NCBI GenBank assembly: GCA_963576725.1
Contig: OY755242.1
Coordinates: 10,905,815-10,969,814, forward strand
Length of the DNA: 64,000 bases
Direction: 5' to 3'
Source of the DNA: Azorinus chamasolen
Lineage: Eukaryota; Mollusca; Bivalvia; Cardiida; Solecurtidae
Below the pieces are notes generated by a model. It saw nothing but the letters and a program-made list of their open reading frames with translations, was not told the origin of the DNA and did not search any database. Both the position numbers and the translations under genes were made by a program. Below, in pieces: positions 8,844-23,800 of the stretch (position 1 is the stretch's first letter; each line of letters begins with the position of its first letter).

Positions 8844-11800
8844 GTGAGTATTCGATGTTGATTGGGTTTCATTTTAAACCCTCTACCTGATCGAAACGCG
8901 TATTAACACTTTTCCTGTTCGATATTTATGTAAAAAATACAATGCCATCATGATTATGTACTAGCTGAAATTACATAATGCAGGGACGTTTTGCTCTGAT
9001 AAAAGCTGTAAAATAATATCTATACCATGGCATAAACAAACAGAGCACACCTTGATCAAGGGACTCCTATAGAGTATGACTGTTCTGGGTCGACACTGTT
9101 TACAACTAAATTTCTATCCGTTATGCCCATTTTGTCCATGTCTGTTATTCGCCCATTCACTCCCATTAGTACAATAGAATTTCTGTAAACGTGAGTTTTT
9201 ATTAAAGAACAAGTTATGCCATTTTAGGCAGGTAGCTGCATTAAACTACCACCTGTATGAGGGATCGGCTTTGATGCTAGTTTTAACGTCCGGTTTAGGG
9301 AGGTTTTACTGCACGAAGTAAATTGCCTAAAATTATTGAGTGTGATTGCAAAACAGCGAAAATGTGTGATGAAAATATTTCACATGAATTGTTTCTCTGC
9401 AGAAATAAAAACACCAGGATACATCTGACTGAGAGGTCAACATATTAACCCTTCTCTTGCTGAATTTTAAAATACATTTCTCCTTCTTCACCCATGCCCT
9501 ATTGTATAATTACATATATATATTCACTGTGTACAAGTATTTTGCCGTGCAATCACTGCTATGGGGTGCACTGGCTGCACAGTCAACTTGTAAATAGTGC
9601 AGACCCTGATGAGACAGCTCCTGCAGGAGCTGTCTCATCTGGGTCTTCACTATTTACAGGTAGGTATATTGACGTGAATAGCAAGCGAAGGGTTAAAACA
9701 CGGAGATCTAGAGAAGATGAATTTAAACATTTTTAAGAATAGCTTCTTTGTTTCTTCAACAAACCCTATACTGAAACCACTGTTTAGAATCTCACCCTGC
9801 ATTAAGCTGCCACATGTCTCCAATACCGATGGGGGCGTTACTGTACTTGTATGCTCAGACGGGTTGATATTCAAATACGGAAAGGTCATCATGACAAAGT
9901 TGTAGATTTTAAACGTTTTTATTATCATATCCGAGAGTGTACACCCATTTACTTGTATTGCTAAGCATGACCTGACCGGCATTTGCAAACAGCTTGAATC
10001 CATGTGAGACGCCAAGTTACTGGGCATCCCATCGGGCCCCAGGCTGTTTGACACTCGGTCGATAGGTTCTGCATTTGATTTAACTCTATTCCCGCTCTCT
10101 CGTGACCTGGCTCACAATTGCTTGGATACAGATGAGACGCCGAGTAACTGGGATTATAATTTGTATTCCATAAACATAAACGAAATGGAAATAAGTACAG
10201 TAGAATATGTCTTATACGATCACCGAAACGAGAGAGGTCTAATTATGGGTATGTAAGGCACGTGGTAGCCTAATGCATTACGTTCTCCCTGCATTAAACA
10301 ACCACCTGCATTCTCACACTCCTATGATCAATAAATGAACGATCGCTTAAGACTCCAGTTTGGGCAATCATGTTTATTGGGCAGAATAAAGAATAGGCTC
10401 TATCCATTTCCTTTTTGTTTTTACAGATCATTCCTACTGGACAATGTGATTGTAGGTTATGATAAGCGACTACCACCAAACTACGGAAAAGGTAATTGTC
10501 TTAAAGACATGTCTGAATTAGGTGAGGCATTATGTTACATGGTATGTACCCAAATGTGCTCCTGTTCCTACCCGTGTATAGACCTCATAGAACAACACCC
10601 ACAATTGTTTTATTACCAGAAATGTTTGGCTGTGTTTGATTGTGTTTATTTTTGCATGAACTTGTCACCGTGCTGCATGTGTTTCAATGCATTGTTTTGC
10701 ATGCGATTGTATCTGTGAACTGATTGTGTTTAATAGTATTTTGCATGCAATTGCACCTGTGTGTTGATTGTGTTTTAATGTGTTTTTGCCTGTTTGCTGC
10801 ATGTGGTTACATTTGTGTGCGTGATATTGGTTTGCGTGCTAAGTTTAATTTCAACGTGTTATATACATACATACATACATTTTATTCAGCTTAAACATAT
10901 ACATGTCTATAGCCAACTGTTTTTAACATAGTGAGGTACGTTTTCAGAGAAGTGAAAGAAACAAACAGTGTACATCTAAACAGTTAATCATATGGAAATT
11001 TTAATCCCTTCAGTGCTAGGCATATGTAGCCTACACAGTTTGGATCTTTATATGCGATTGCCTGCGATTGTCTGTGCGATCATAACGTGTGCCGATTGTT
11101 TGCGTGTTGCATGCGAATACCTGTATGTTGCGTGCGCTCTTCTGTGCATTTCATGTGTTTGCCTGTCGGTGCCATTCCACGCAATTCCTTCGTGCTGCAT
11201 GTACGTGTGTTTTGTGGTGTGCGGTGGTCTAGTGGTAACGCGCTTGACTATCAATCCGGAAATCCGGGGTTCAAATCCCGGTCCCTCCCGAAAATTTCAG
11301 AGACGCTTTTAAGTGTCTCCCACCCGCATCTCCTCTCCACCCAGGGGTTAATTGGGTACCTGTGTGACTAGCCGGTCCTTCGGCTGTATGATTGCGCCAT
11401 ACGTTAGCAGTGCTCAATGTTGTAGGCGAATGACTCAATGACCAAGGGAGTAAATGTATAGTCGTCTGAGCGGTCATTTGGGCTGAAAGTAGTCTATAAC
11501 TAGGTACATGTACTTTACTTAATTTACTTTTTGTTTTAGTTTCATGCGAGAATCTCTATCACATGGCGTTGTAAATTTGTTCTTTACTCGTACGTTGTAT
11601 AAGCATGTTCTTTCCGTGTGCGTGTGCCCTAGTTTCTACTATATACATAGTATATACAATATATATATATAGTATATACAATCTGAATTACCAAACTTTA
11701 TGCTCGACTTTCACCTGTCTTAGAAAGTAATAATGATATTTGTTTGAGTGTGCAAAAGTCGTCCCGTACTCAATTATCAGTGTTGCTGTTTTCCTGGGCG

Positions 11801-14800
11801 TTTGGGACCATCAGTTTCAGTGTTTTTAGTTATGAAAATTGAATACGACTTAAAGTGATGCTAGGGGCGTGAGTAATGTTGCACTTTTAATAACATGAGC
11901 AGATTCAATAAAACTGAGTCCGCAATATTCTCTTTTCGCATTGCTGCTTTTTCTTTCGAAGGATCTCCTACTTTCATAATTTATTTACTGTAATGCTGAC
12001 AGCTCCAATTGACATTCTGCTTACGGTAGGCCACATACTGCTCTCAAATGCTAGGATCAGTAGGATGAGACATTCAGAATTATCGTGTAGATATTATTTA
12101 TTGTATTACCTTTTAACTATTTACTTGATATAAACACCATTTAACGCCTTTTAAAACAGAGTAGACCCAGACCCGACGCCTCATGTAGTAGCCGTCTGAT
12201 CAGGGGTTGGTCTGCTCGCTAATGAACGATATAAATATGATTCTACAGTTTCTACCATAACCATATTAGTAGCATGTGTTATTGTCATTATAAAAAGTAG
12301 CTATATAATACTTATAATGTTATTAATGAATATTCATTAAATAAGGAGTTACAAACGTCGCAATTGGTCTGAATCTGTACTGGTTCCATTGTCCAAAGTT
12401 CGTAACATCTTTCTAAAAGCGCTGCTATATCGAACTTCAGCGATGACTTTTGTTGCCCGCCGCTGAACTTTGGCATATTGAATAGTGTGCCATGTGTATT
12501 TGTTTTCAAATCTCATGATAGTGTATTGCATATCAGTTGCTCATGTTCTTAGGTCATCTGTATTACTCTACGTACATCGCACTCAGTGCAGAAAACTTAA
12601 CTCTTATCCCGCTATCCTAGACCTGACTCGACCCGACTCGGATTTGCACATAGCTTGGACCCCGACGAGCCGCCGAGCAACTCGCCGTCTCATCTTGACT
12701 CAAGCTGTTTGATTCTAGATCAGTAGTTCCTAAAAAGCTTGATCGTAGTCATAATGCATCAGATTCAAATAAGAGCAGACATTATTTGTTACAGCGAGGT
12801 AAATGATAAACGTGTCCATTAAGAGATATGTATGAAGGAAACGCACTCACGTACGCGACTGCATTTTGGCTAACCTTGTAATACATGAATAATCTCTTTG
12901 CAGTCCGAACATCGCATGAATATCGAATGTCTTTGAAAAATGTAGCAAGGCGTGTTATAGCCGTTTGATTAACCCTTTCGCTGCCAATGCCGGATCTGTG
13001 ATTACCTATGCAAACAGTTTGGATCCAGATGAGACGCCGAGTAACTCGGCGTCTCATCAGGATCCAAACTGTTTGTTACTGTTACTATGTTTTTGAAACA
13101 AAAATGAAGAAAATAAAAAAAAATGAAAATTTGTGGCGGACGATAAAGTTAGCAGACGACAGAATCTGGCAGCGAAAGGGTTAATCCAGCTGTTTCACTA
13201 TACAGCCAGTTTAAGGGAGAATCATACTGACACTGGAATAACAAGGCTTTACTGAACCAACTATAACAAGAAAATGCACATGTGTTTAGCGATTTGTAAG
13301 TTTGGGTTTTGCTTTAATAACACCACTTTAACACTTTCCTTCTTATAAACGTGTTTTCACGCATTTGTAAACATAGTAGACCCTGATCAGACGACTATTT
13401 TATGATAGTCTTAAACAGATAAACTACACAGGGAAATCAGTACTCATTACCACAGATCAGTTTGTTACATACAGGTTTTACTACTTTGGGATATAAGCAG
13501 AGACGTGTTACATACCGGTATTACTACCTGGGGATATAAGCAGAGGTGTGTTCTTTAGACGATGGAACATGTAGGCATTACCTAGCTAACATAAGGAAAT
13601 GAAACCACTATCAACTCACTAGGTACAAAGGCGTGTGTTTAGAATAGGGAAACTTACATAACTAAAATTGTGCTTCATATTAATAAAACGTTAATATTTG
13701 CTGCAAAGCATAAAAAATGCACAAAATAAAAGTTCCAGCGCAGGACATTGCGTTATAAACACGCAATTGGCATAATTCATTTATGTAATTGTCGCTGCAG
13801 GCAGGTTCTACTGTAAAATACATTATAGGGTACTTAGCACTATACAATGTATTGTGTATGTCTATGAAATGACAGCCGTTCAGATGTTGTTTTCATTGAA
13901 TGTCATCATGACAGTGGCAACATTTATTGGTTATATGGAGATGTGGAATGTCACAGACGTTCCTGTAATATCAAAACGCGACTGACCCCATGATTATAAA
14001 GCTTTTTAGTTGAGTCTGAGTTTGTTCGCAAGCTTTTGATTGGTCAGATTTGAGCCTTGGGCTCAAATCTGACCAATCAAAAACTTGAGAACGAACTCAG
14101 ACTCAAGTAAAAAGTTTTATAAGCATGGATACTAATGACACGATAGTGCATTGGCAGTTGCAAACATTGCAGACCCAGATCAGATGTTTGTCATTCAGAA
14201 TTCGTGCTAGAAAATATATGTATTTCTTACAGAATGAGCAATATAGGTAAACATTGACCTTTGCACTTTGAATTTTCGGCATTCAATGGGATTATACATG
14301 TACATTTAGACAGCGTAATTATATTCTCAACAGACGGGAAACGGTCGTTACATAAGTTACGTAGGAGGCTGGCGACGGCTTTACGTATTTTTTATGTGTC
14401 TTCTTTATAATGGGACACTCAACAACCCCTTTATTGCACGAATATTTATGCATGAAATAATAAACTGACTGTTTATATTGGCAAACAAGCAAGGGAACTT
14501 TTGACGGGGAAAACCTGTAGAACCAGATCTAAATTATTCCCAGAGCATACAGAGCATATCCTTGTCAAATATATCCTATAGGAGCAGTCTGACCTCGCTC
14601 TACTTTGTTTGCAAAGATGTAAAAATATGCATATACGGAGTAAAGTGTCACTCGAAGTTCCATCTGGGTCCAAACTATTTTATAGGTGGTCACAAGTTAG
14701 CCAATATATTGTCAATTACCAAACATTCCATTAAATTCCATTATTGTCTGACATAATTATCAAAGAAGTAAACCATTTTCTTAGAAAATGAACATTAAAG

Positions 14801-17800
14801 GTGAAGAGCTCCATCCTACTTCTTACAGGTGTTATTTAAAAATCTAGACATAAAATATTAAAAACGTTTACGTTCACCGTAGACATTGCAGAACTGGCTG
14901 CTAACATAGCCATTACCAGCATACATGTATCTTTATCGATTAGAACTTTAACATCAACGAAAGCGTTGGTTCAAAAGTTTCTATTCTTAATTGGGCTGCT
15001 GAAAGCAGCCCACAATTATACGGCTTTGAATTTTGACCATGCGTTTCTGCGTTCCTGTGATTCTATAAAAGCCAATTTTTTTTAATAACTATGGGTTACT
15101 GTGAGACAAGCTTTTATTTATATACATTCATTTATTTTACTTATTTTGATTCATACATTTTTTGTTAGCGGGGACAAATATTTTTGTCGATATTATTTGC
15201 TTCTTTTCTGCCAGTGAAAATGCTAGTGTATTGGGTATAAATAATTTAAAAGCACGCACCACTTGCAGCAGTCCGCGTAGTCGAGGGGTTATAACGGTGA
15301 GGTCGCGGGTTCGATCCTCGGCGGAAGCATAATTTTTTTTTCTCATTTTTTTTGGTTAACACCCTTAGTTTACGTGCTTTTGGTTTAAAAACAATTCTGT
15401 ACACAAATATTGTAAAAGTATAAGTCCTTTGTTTTAATTTTGTCTTTGGTAAAGTTATTAGCTGAGACCTTTTACTCGTGGTTTTGTTGACCGTTTTGAA
15501 TATTTCACCATTGTGCATGAATACCATTTTACCGTATTTACTTCGTGGTAATGTGTATTATTGGTGTCATACACAGGTATTATGCATCATGGCTCCTTAA
15601 AACATTCCCCCGTTTCTGCTGTTAATTTATACATTACAGTCATGTTTTCCCAATGTATCTGTTAATTTAAACTACTAAACAATATTGCTCCCTCTTTTTC
15701 TTCTATCCTGCTTAAAGACGTTACGCAGCCTCTTTACGCTTGCGTAAAACCTTGCTTGTATCAACTTGAATGACTTTGTGGCCTTATTTCCCATAGATAC
15801 ATTACCTTTTAGCATCATTGCAAAAAAAGTAGATCCGAATCAGACCATTTCTGTAGGAGCGGCCAGATCATCAAGATGTGCTCTATTTACTTATGGAATA
15901 GTATACATTAGATTCTGACGTTTCTGCCGCAGTCAAAAATTTCCTATCAATGTGTATCTATAAAAGGTAAATCCGCCACTATGTATACAGTAATTAACCC
16001 TTCGCTTGCTATTCACGTCAATATACCTACCTGTAAATAGTGAAGACCCAGATGAGACAGCTCCTGAAGGAGCTGTCTCATCTGGGTCTGTACTATTTAC
16101 AAGTTGATTGTGCAACCAGTGCACTCCACGGCAGTGATTGCACAGCGAAATACTTGTACACAGTGAAGATATATGTAATTATACAACAGGGCATGGGTAA
16201 AGAAGGAGAAATGTATTTTAAAATTCAGCAAGCGAAGGGTTAATCATTAAATTAATATTTATGACGGACAGGTTAATATTTGTGGTGGAAAAGGTTAATA
16301 GTCAATAGGTTACCGGCTGAAACCGGCGAATTACAGTATTCTGCTGTTTGTTTAACCTTGTCGTTATCTTGCTGGAATAATGACGTTATCTTCCTGGTAT
16401 ACAATACAATATAATACAATAATTCTGCCATTATGTAACCACTTAAATGTCGTGAAAGGTTTAGAATTCATATTGGTGATATCGGGTATAAATACGTTGC
16501 AAGTGAAACATCAAATATATTTATGATACCAAGACAATGGACAAATTGTAAAACATCAACATTGTGTCGGTACTCCGTACTACCATTATATATCAAGTAA
16601 TGTTCTGAATAGGGGTAATTGGCAGAATAACTTTACTGAATAAATAATGTCATCATGAGAATTAGTTAGCTGTATTTCTCAATTGACATACGAATACAGC
16701 AATATTGGCCACGTTAGCCACTGCAGAATCAGACCTTTATTATTTCGCAAGCAAACATATCGCACTCAGATCAGGCCGCTCCTACACGAGCCGCCCTATT
16801 TGGTTCTTCTTTATTTGAAAATGCATTAAAATGCCTATATAAAGAGTACTTGGTTAATCACATTCGAATTTATATATCTGATATATCAAAAACAGTTCAA
16901 TTATTAACCAGTCATGTACCAGATACGCCTATACGGCTTACACCGTACTCTGAATATGCCATGCCATTTAGATTCCTATTAAGAGCTTGTCACCACCTAG
17001 CCTTTTACCTCATGATTATTCATAAGAAATAATGGCAATATGGATGCCAGTTAACCCAATTATTATAATGACATGTGAACATGTGACTTTTTGACCGTTG
17101 CAGAGCCTGTAGAATCTGATCTAAATAAGTTTATACACAAACAGATCAGACCCTGAAGAGACGGCTCCTACGGACAAACAGAGTAGACCCAGATCATATA
17201 GAAGCCGTCTAATCAAGGACTGTTCTGTATACTAATTTGATGCATCTGTTTCTTTAGTTTTTAAAATGGCTACAATGTTCCACCTTCCATATTTCATTTT
17301 GTCAATGAAAATTCAGTTGGTAATGAAAAATGGAACACTCATAGAACAGGGAAAGGGTTAAACGACACTCGTGTCACTAATGAGACTTCTTATCTTGCTC
17401 AGTTAATTAATAGGAACGAATCAGCTGTCGTGATTATGTAATAATTCTGATTATATGTGGTAGTAGTTACGGCATGTAAATATTGCCTGACATTGTGTGG
17501 TGCTATCTGCCATGACCGTTTGGTATCCAGGCATCTAGTCATCTATAATTGTTCATTATTTCCACAGTTAACCCTTCCTTCATATAAACGTGTTTTCACG
17601 CATTTGTAAACAAAGTAGACCCAGATTAGAGGGTTGGAGCCGTCTGGCCAGGGTCTGCTCTATTTGCTAGTGGAATCTGAAACTGTGAAAGATGTGTTTC
17701 TTTACTTTCTAAAATGGCTATGTTACACTTTCCACATTTCATTATAACCATTTTGTCCATGAATATTCGGTACATATTTTAAAAATTGGACTAGATATAG

Positions 17801-20800
17801 AACAGGGAAAGGTTCAACCCTTTGCTCCATAAGTACGCTTTTAACGTATTTACAAACAGAGTTTACCCAGATCAGACGGCTCCTACTGGAGCAGTCTTAT
17901 TAGGGTCTGTTCTGTTTGCTTATGAAAGAGTATATAACATACAGTTCCGGCCATGTCCAAATCTTCTTGTGTCTATTTGTCATTCTAAACATTGACCTGT
18001 TTTATATTCATAATATCATTATTTCTTTCATGAATATTCATGAAGTAAAAAGTTAATGTAATATTTGTAGAGACGTACGCACATTATATTTTAGAAGTTC
18101 GGCGACTTTTCATTGACTTCCCAGTGAATATAACATACATGGTGTTTAGCCCTTACTGCGCGGGACACACGAGTCATTAATGCCCTTTACAAACAGTGTA
18201 TACACAGATGAGAGGGCTCCTAGAAAAATCCCTACATGTTCATCATGACCTGTTTGAATCTTGAATTGTCCATTAAACGTTGATTGTTCAAAGTGGAATA
18301 GCCCAGCAACTTTTCATATAGAGTCCATTCAGTCCGGAATGCTGAAATTTCTAATACAGAAACAGTGTAGACGCTGTTCAGCTGGCGATGCAAGGAACCT
18401 TATGTTTTATGAGTCTTATGAGTCTGGTTATGGTCTTCGACTGACATAGATTCTCACCACTGTGGCTCGAAACCCGGCCTGGGCATTTTGCATTTTTTCA
18501 TGTTAGGAAGTCTTCGAGATGGCCTGTGGTAGGTCGGTGATTTTGCCAATGTGTTCTTCTGTGCACTAAACAATGTCCTTCGTCCACATGTAATTAGCTG
18601 TTAACCTTTTCCTCCATAAATACGCCTTTCTACACTCTGTAATAATCACTTCTTGAAACCATTGTGATAAATAGGACAGTTGCTCCTGTAGGAGCAAATG
18701 CTCTATTTATCACAATGGTTTCAAACTACAAAATTCTAAACTTTTAATTTTCTCTTGTAAATGCTTCTTTTGGGTAGATTCTTTCAAAAAGGCTGGGTCT
18801 AAAAATAGCCCACGACAGAAGAACTGTTAAATCGACGTAAAGCCCCGACACAAACAAGCTTTACATAATTATGGGACATTACATAGCTGTGCTAGTAACC
18901 CCGCCTTAGGTGTGTCAGTAGCATTAGCTGTATCAGTAACATTTACTAGAGGATGATGAATGACAAATGCAGACCCTGCTCAGTGTGTGTAGGGGATGGG
19001 GGCTCCTATAAGAACCCTTTGGTCTAGGTCTACACTATTATGCAAAAACCTGTACAGTAGAAGCTGTTTTATTGGCGGTCATTCAAATATTGAACAAAAG
19101 TGTCTTAAAACGCAGGTGGTTGTTTCATACAGGGCAATGATAATACAGCAAGCACCTAAATGAGATTCCTGTATTACTTTGGACAAGTATAAGGTGTCCA
19201 CCTGCCTTACAAACACAACTATAAGGTGTCCACCTGCCTTACAAACACAACTATAAGGTGTCCACCTGCCTTACAAACACAACTCTTGTTCATGACCGCT
19301 TCAGATAGGTTTTACTGTACACTCAATTCCTGATTCAAAAGGTTCACAGACGTCACGCGTAGACATCCCGTGGGAATAAATTATTCAAGCGAGAAATCTG
19401 ATAAACAGTTTTTTTGTGATGCTAGCTTTTACGTGAACTGATGCATGCCTATGATGATATGATCTCTCAATTGATACATTAAGTCTAGGACAGGCAGACA
19501 TTTTAACCATAATGTGTCTATGAATGTATTCATGATAAATATTGCAAACATGTTTAGCCCTTACCTTGTTCTATGTTTATTTCAAATCTCAAAACCTTCT
19601 TGACATTCATGGTCAAAGTAGTTATAATGAAATATGAAAGGTGGAACATTATGGCCATTTTAGAAGGTAAAGACACGGATCTGTCGAACTCCATTTGCAA
19701 TGGAACCGTCTGATCTAGGTCTACACAGTTTGTAATTGCGTGAAAACACGTTTATATGAAGGAAATGGCGGATTTGCAAACTCTTTGACATTCGGTATAT
19801 AGTACAGAAGAACCTGTCTTAAGCTACCTTATACTAATTGGACACAGGAAGTTTGAAAAGCAAGTGGTTTCTTAATACTGAGCAAAAGTAATGCATTACT
19901 TTTGACCTATATTCAGCTAACACCTGCCTTATATACCCATATTTAGACCTCCTTTTGATGGTCGCTTAAGACAGGTTCTACTATATCTTAAAACATTGAA
20001 AAAATGCCGTAAATAAACGTTATAACAAATCAGGGTTTTAACAAAAGTATTTTTTAGCATGACAAGGATTAACCCTTTACCTGATAGACGCTCCTTTTGA
20101 CGGCTTTGTTACAACGGGATAGACCCTGACCAGGCGGCTCCTGTAGGAGCCCTCCAGTAGGAACCCACTGACTAGGGTCTGCTCTCTTTGCTTATGGACT
20201 GATGTCAATCTAATTCTACGTATTCTACCGTGGCCTTACAAACGCATCAAAAGGCGACTCTTTGGGGTAAAAGGTTGAGACAAAGTGCCTCATGATACGA
20301 GTGATATTGAAACACCTCTTACCAACTACCACTGGCTGTGTCTGTAAGACAGGCTGTAGTTTAGTATAGGACGAAACGTATGCAGAAAGTTCCAGTACGA
20401 GTTTTCTGTATTAGTTAACTTATGCATTAAACAACCACGTGCGTTTAAAGACAGGGGTGTTATTAAGTTATCGCATAAGATAGGTTATATAATGTATAGA
20501 TTTATACTGTGTATAGGACTTATAGTGGTCACTTTAAAGAGAGTGTGTACTGTATAGGACTCATATTGGTCATGTTAGAGAGGTTGTATAATGTATGACT
20601 TATTCTGTACATACTGGTCATGCTAGAGAGGTATAATGTTTAAGACTTATATTGTATAGGATTTATAGCGGGCATGTATAATGTATAAGACTTATAATGT
20701 GTAGGACATATAGTGGTCACTTCAGACTGATATTATACTGTATACGATATTTTATAGAGGTTGTATAATATGTCAGACTGATACTGTATAGGAATTATAG

Positions 20801-23800
20801 TGGTCAGTTTAGAGAGGATGTATAATGTACAATACTTATACCGTGTAGTCACTTTAGAGATGTATTATACTGTTCAGGATTTATATTGGTCATTTTAGAG
20901 ATACTATATAATGTATATCACTTATACTGTGCAGGACTGTAGGACTTACAGTGGTCGCTTTAGTGAGGTTTATAGTGTATAGGACTTATAGTGGTCACTT
21001 TAGAGAGACTGTATACTGTATAGGACTTATAGTGGTCAATTTAGAGAGGTTATATACTACATAGAACTTATACTGTTTATGACTTATAGTGGTCACTTTA
21101 GAGAGGTTTTATACTGTATAGGACTTATAGTGGTCACTTTAGAAAGACTCTATACTATATAGGACTTATAGTGGTCAGTTTAGAGAGGTTGTATACTATA
21201 TAGAACTTATACTGTTTATGACTTATAGTGGTCACTTTAGAGAGACTGTATACTGTATAGGACTTATAGTGGTCAGTTTAGAAAGACTCTATACTATATA
21301 GGACTTATAGTGGTCAGTTTAGAGAGGTTGTATACTATATAGAACTTATACTGTTTATGACTTATAGTGGTCACTTTAGAGAGACTGTATACTGTATAGG
21401 TCTTATAGTGGTCAGTTTAGAGAGGTTGTATAATATATAGAACTTATACTGTTTATGACTTATAGTGGTCACTTTAGAGAGGTTTTATACTGTATAGGAC
21501 TTATAGTGGTCAGTTTAGAGAGGTTGTATACTATATAGAACTTATACTGTTTATGACTTATAGTGGTCACTTTAGAGAGACTGTATACTGTATAGGTCTT
21601 ATAGTGGTCAGTTTAGAGAGGTTGTATAATATATAGAACTTATACTGTTTATGACTTATAGTGGTCACTTTAGAGAGGTTTTATACTGTATTGTGGTAAT
21701 ACTGTATAGAACTTAAGAGGTGTTTTATACAGTATAGGACTTGCACTGTATAGGACTCAAAGTGGCTGCTTTAGTGAGATTTAAACTGTAATGGACTTTT
21801 CTAGTGATACATGTATCTACGTTTCAGACCGCCGATGCGTACGAATATACATCAATCTCTTCATCAGTTCGATGTCAGCTGTCAGTGAGATAAATATGGT
21901 AAGTATAGCGATCATGGAGGCGGTATGTGTGATCCGCTTTCGCATCATAGTGATTGTATAGGCTCTCCCTGTCTATGTCTATCTATCTCCCCTGTCTCTC
22001 TATCTGTATGTCTCTGTATTTTTCTCTATCTCTGTTCCTATTTATATGTATCCCTCTGTCCCTCTCTCTCTGGCTCTGTTTCTGTCTGTCTGTCTGTCTC
22101 AATCTCTCCCTATGTCTATATCTCCGTCTGTCTCTCTATGTCTGTCTCTGTGTTCAGTTTCTCTGTCTGTCTCTCTCTGTCTTTCTTTTGCCTATCTGTA
22201 TATTTGTCTGTATGTATGTACATGTATATATGTCTGTCTGTCTGTAGTATGTCGTCTATCTGTCTGTCTGTTTGTACGTCTATCTGTCTAGGTAATTGCA
22301 GACATTTGTAGCGAAGGAGGTAAACACTCCCTGAAGTTTGGTGCTAAGTCCCTGTTATGTTGCCATGTTTATTTCATGTTGCTAATTCATTTTTGTTGTT
22401 AATGCGTTACGATTCTTAGTTCGTGGCATGTTGCTAAGTCCTTGTCATGTTGCTACGTCCTTGTTATGTTACAGGACTATTCCATGACGTTGTTTATACG
22501 AGAAAGATGGGTGGACGAGCGACTTGCTTTTAACGATACGACCAACATCACAAGGCTAGAGATGGACTGGTCATTTATGGACAAGATCTGGAAGCCCGAT
22601 GTCTACATTCTGAACGAGAAGATGTCTGAAATCCACACCGTTACAGTACCAAACCAACTCGTCCATATATATCCAAATGGCACTGTGCAAATAAGTATGA
22701 GGTCGTGTAAACTGTTTAAATCATTATTTTACCTCAGCAGACATTGCATTCTGTCTGTATGTTCTCCAACTACTACTTTCCTTTTCTCCTTTCGTCCTTT
22801 GTTCTTTTTTTCTTAAATACCTCCTTTCTCCCTTAATCTACTGTTATGTTTTCTTCTATTCTTTTCTGTTTGATATTAGTACTGTGCTCCCTTTGATTCT
22901 CATGCTGATTTAATAGGTTTGTTTTACTCATCTATTTCTTTAAAATTATTGTTCGTTGTTTTACAGTGTTCCTATGTTCATCGTTATTTATCTTTATTAC
23001 TCTATTCTCTTCTCTAATATATTCCTAATGTATTTTATCTTCTGATACTCGTATTCTTATCCACCTCACCCCCTTCTACTCTTTTTTCAATTAATGCTTT
23101 CGTGTTAATGTACCCCGTTACAGTAAAACCTCTCTATAAGGGCCACTTAATTGTGTTAATTAGTTGGTATTTAGGACAGGTGGCTGCTTGAAGCAAGGTG
23201 AAAGTGAAACAGAACGCTCCTATAGGAGCGTTCTGTTTTACTTTTACCTTGCTTTAAGCAGCCACCTGCCTTTAACACAACATACTTGATGTAATTCAGT
23301 GGCCGTTATAGAGAGGTTTTACTTTATTTATTTCCTACCTCTTTTTGTTCTCATGTCCCCAATACCTCCTGGATTCACTATTATAATAGCTGTTTGAACA
23401 GGTTATTGCTCTTGTCTTGGTATACAGAATCAGGAATTACCTTGGCTCATCATCTATATCCATATAATATTATTGTTTCATACTGAAAGACGCTGCACAT
23501 TTTGCATATTGTGCTAAAACGTTACCATAGCGATATAGGATTTTGCAAATACATGTATATGTACGTACACATGAATAGTTGTATCGCATTAAGCCTCTGC
23601 TTCATAGAGACGACATTTGACGCATTTTGAAACAGAGCAGACCTAAATGAGATGGCACCTGTACGAGTCGTCTGATCAGGGTCTGCTGGGTTTGCTTGTG
23701 AAACAATATAGATCTGATCCTACGGATTTTGTCATTGCCAGTTTGATTTGGTAATAAACTGTCCACCACTTTGATGCAATAATATGTCCGCCATTTTGAT

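Noticed and set aside
11216..11290. Functional tRNA gene
   Set aside because: Good A and B boxes but mismatched acceptor stem and an attached SINE body.
15265..15345. Functional tRNA gene
   Set aside because: Box A to box B spacing is too short for a cloverleaf, and the acceptor arms do not pair over 7 bp.
21828..21898. Gene 1 as a pseudogene because of the short exon 3 and extra Cys
   Set aside because: All nine exons join in frame with intact splice sites, disulfides, M1-M4 and stop; a two-codon difference is normal variation.
22702..22816. Extension of exon 4 to the stop at 22816
   Set aside because: The family motif ends at ISMR, the GT donor matches the paralogue, and exon 5 continues in frame with the Cys-loop.
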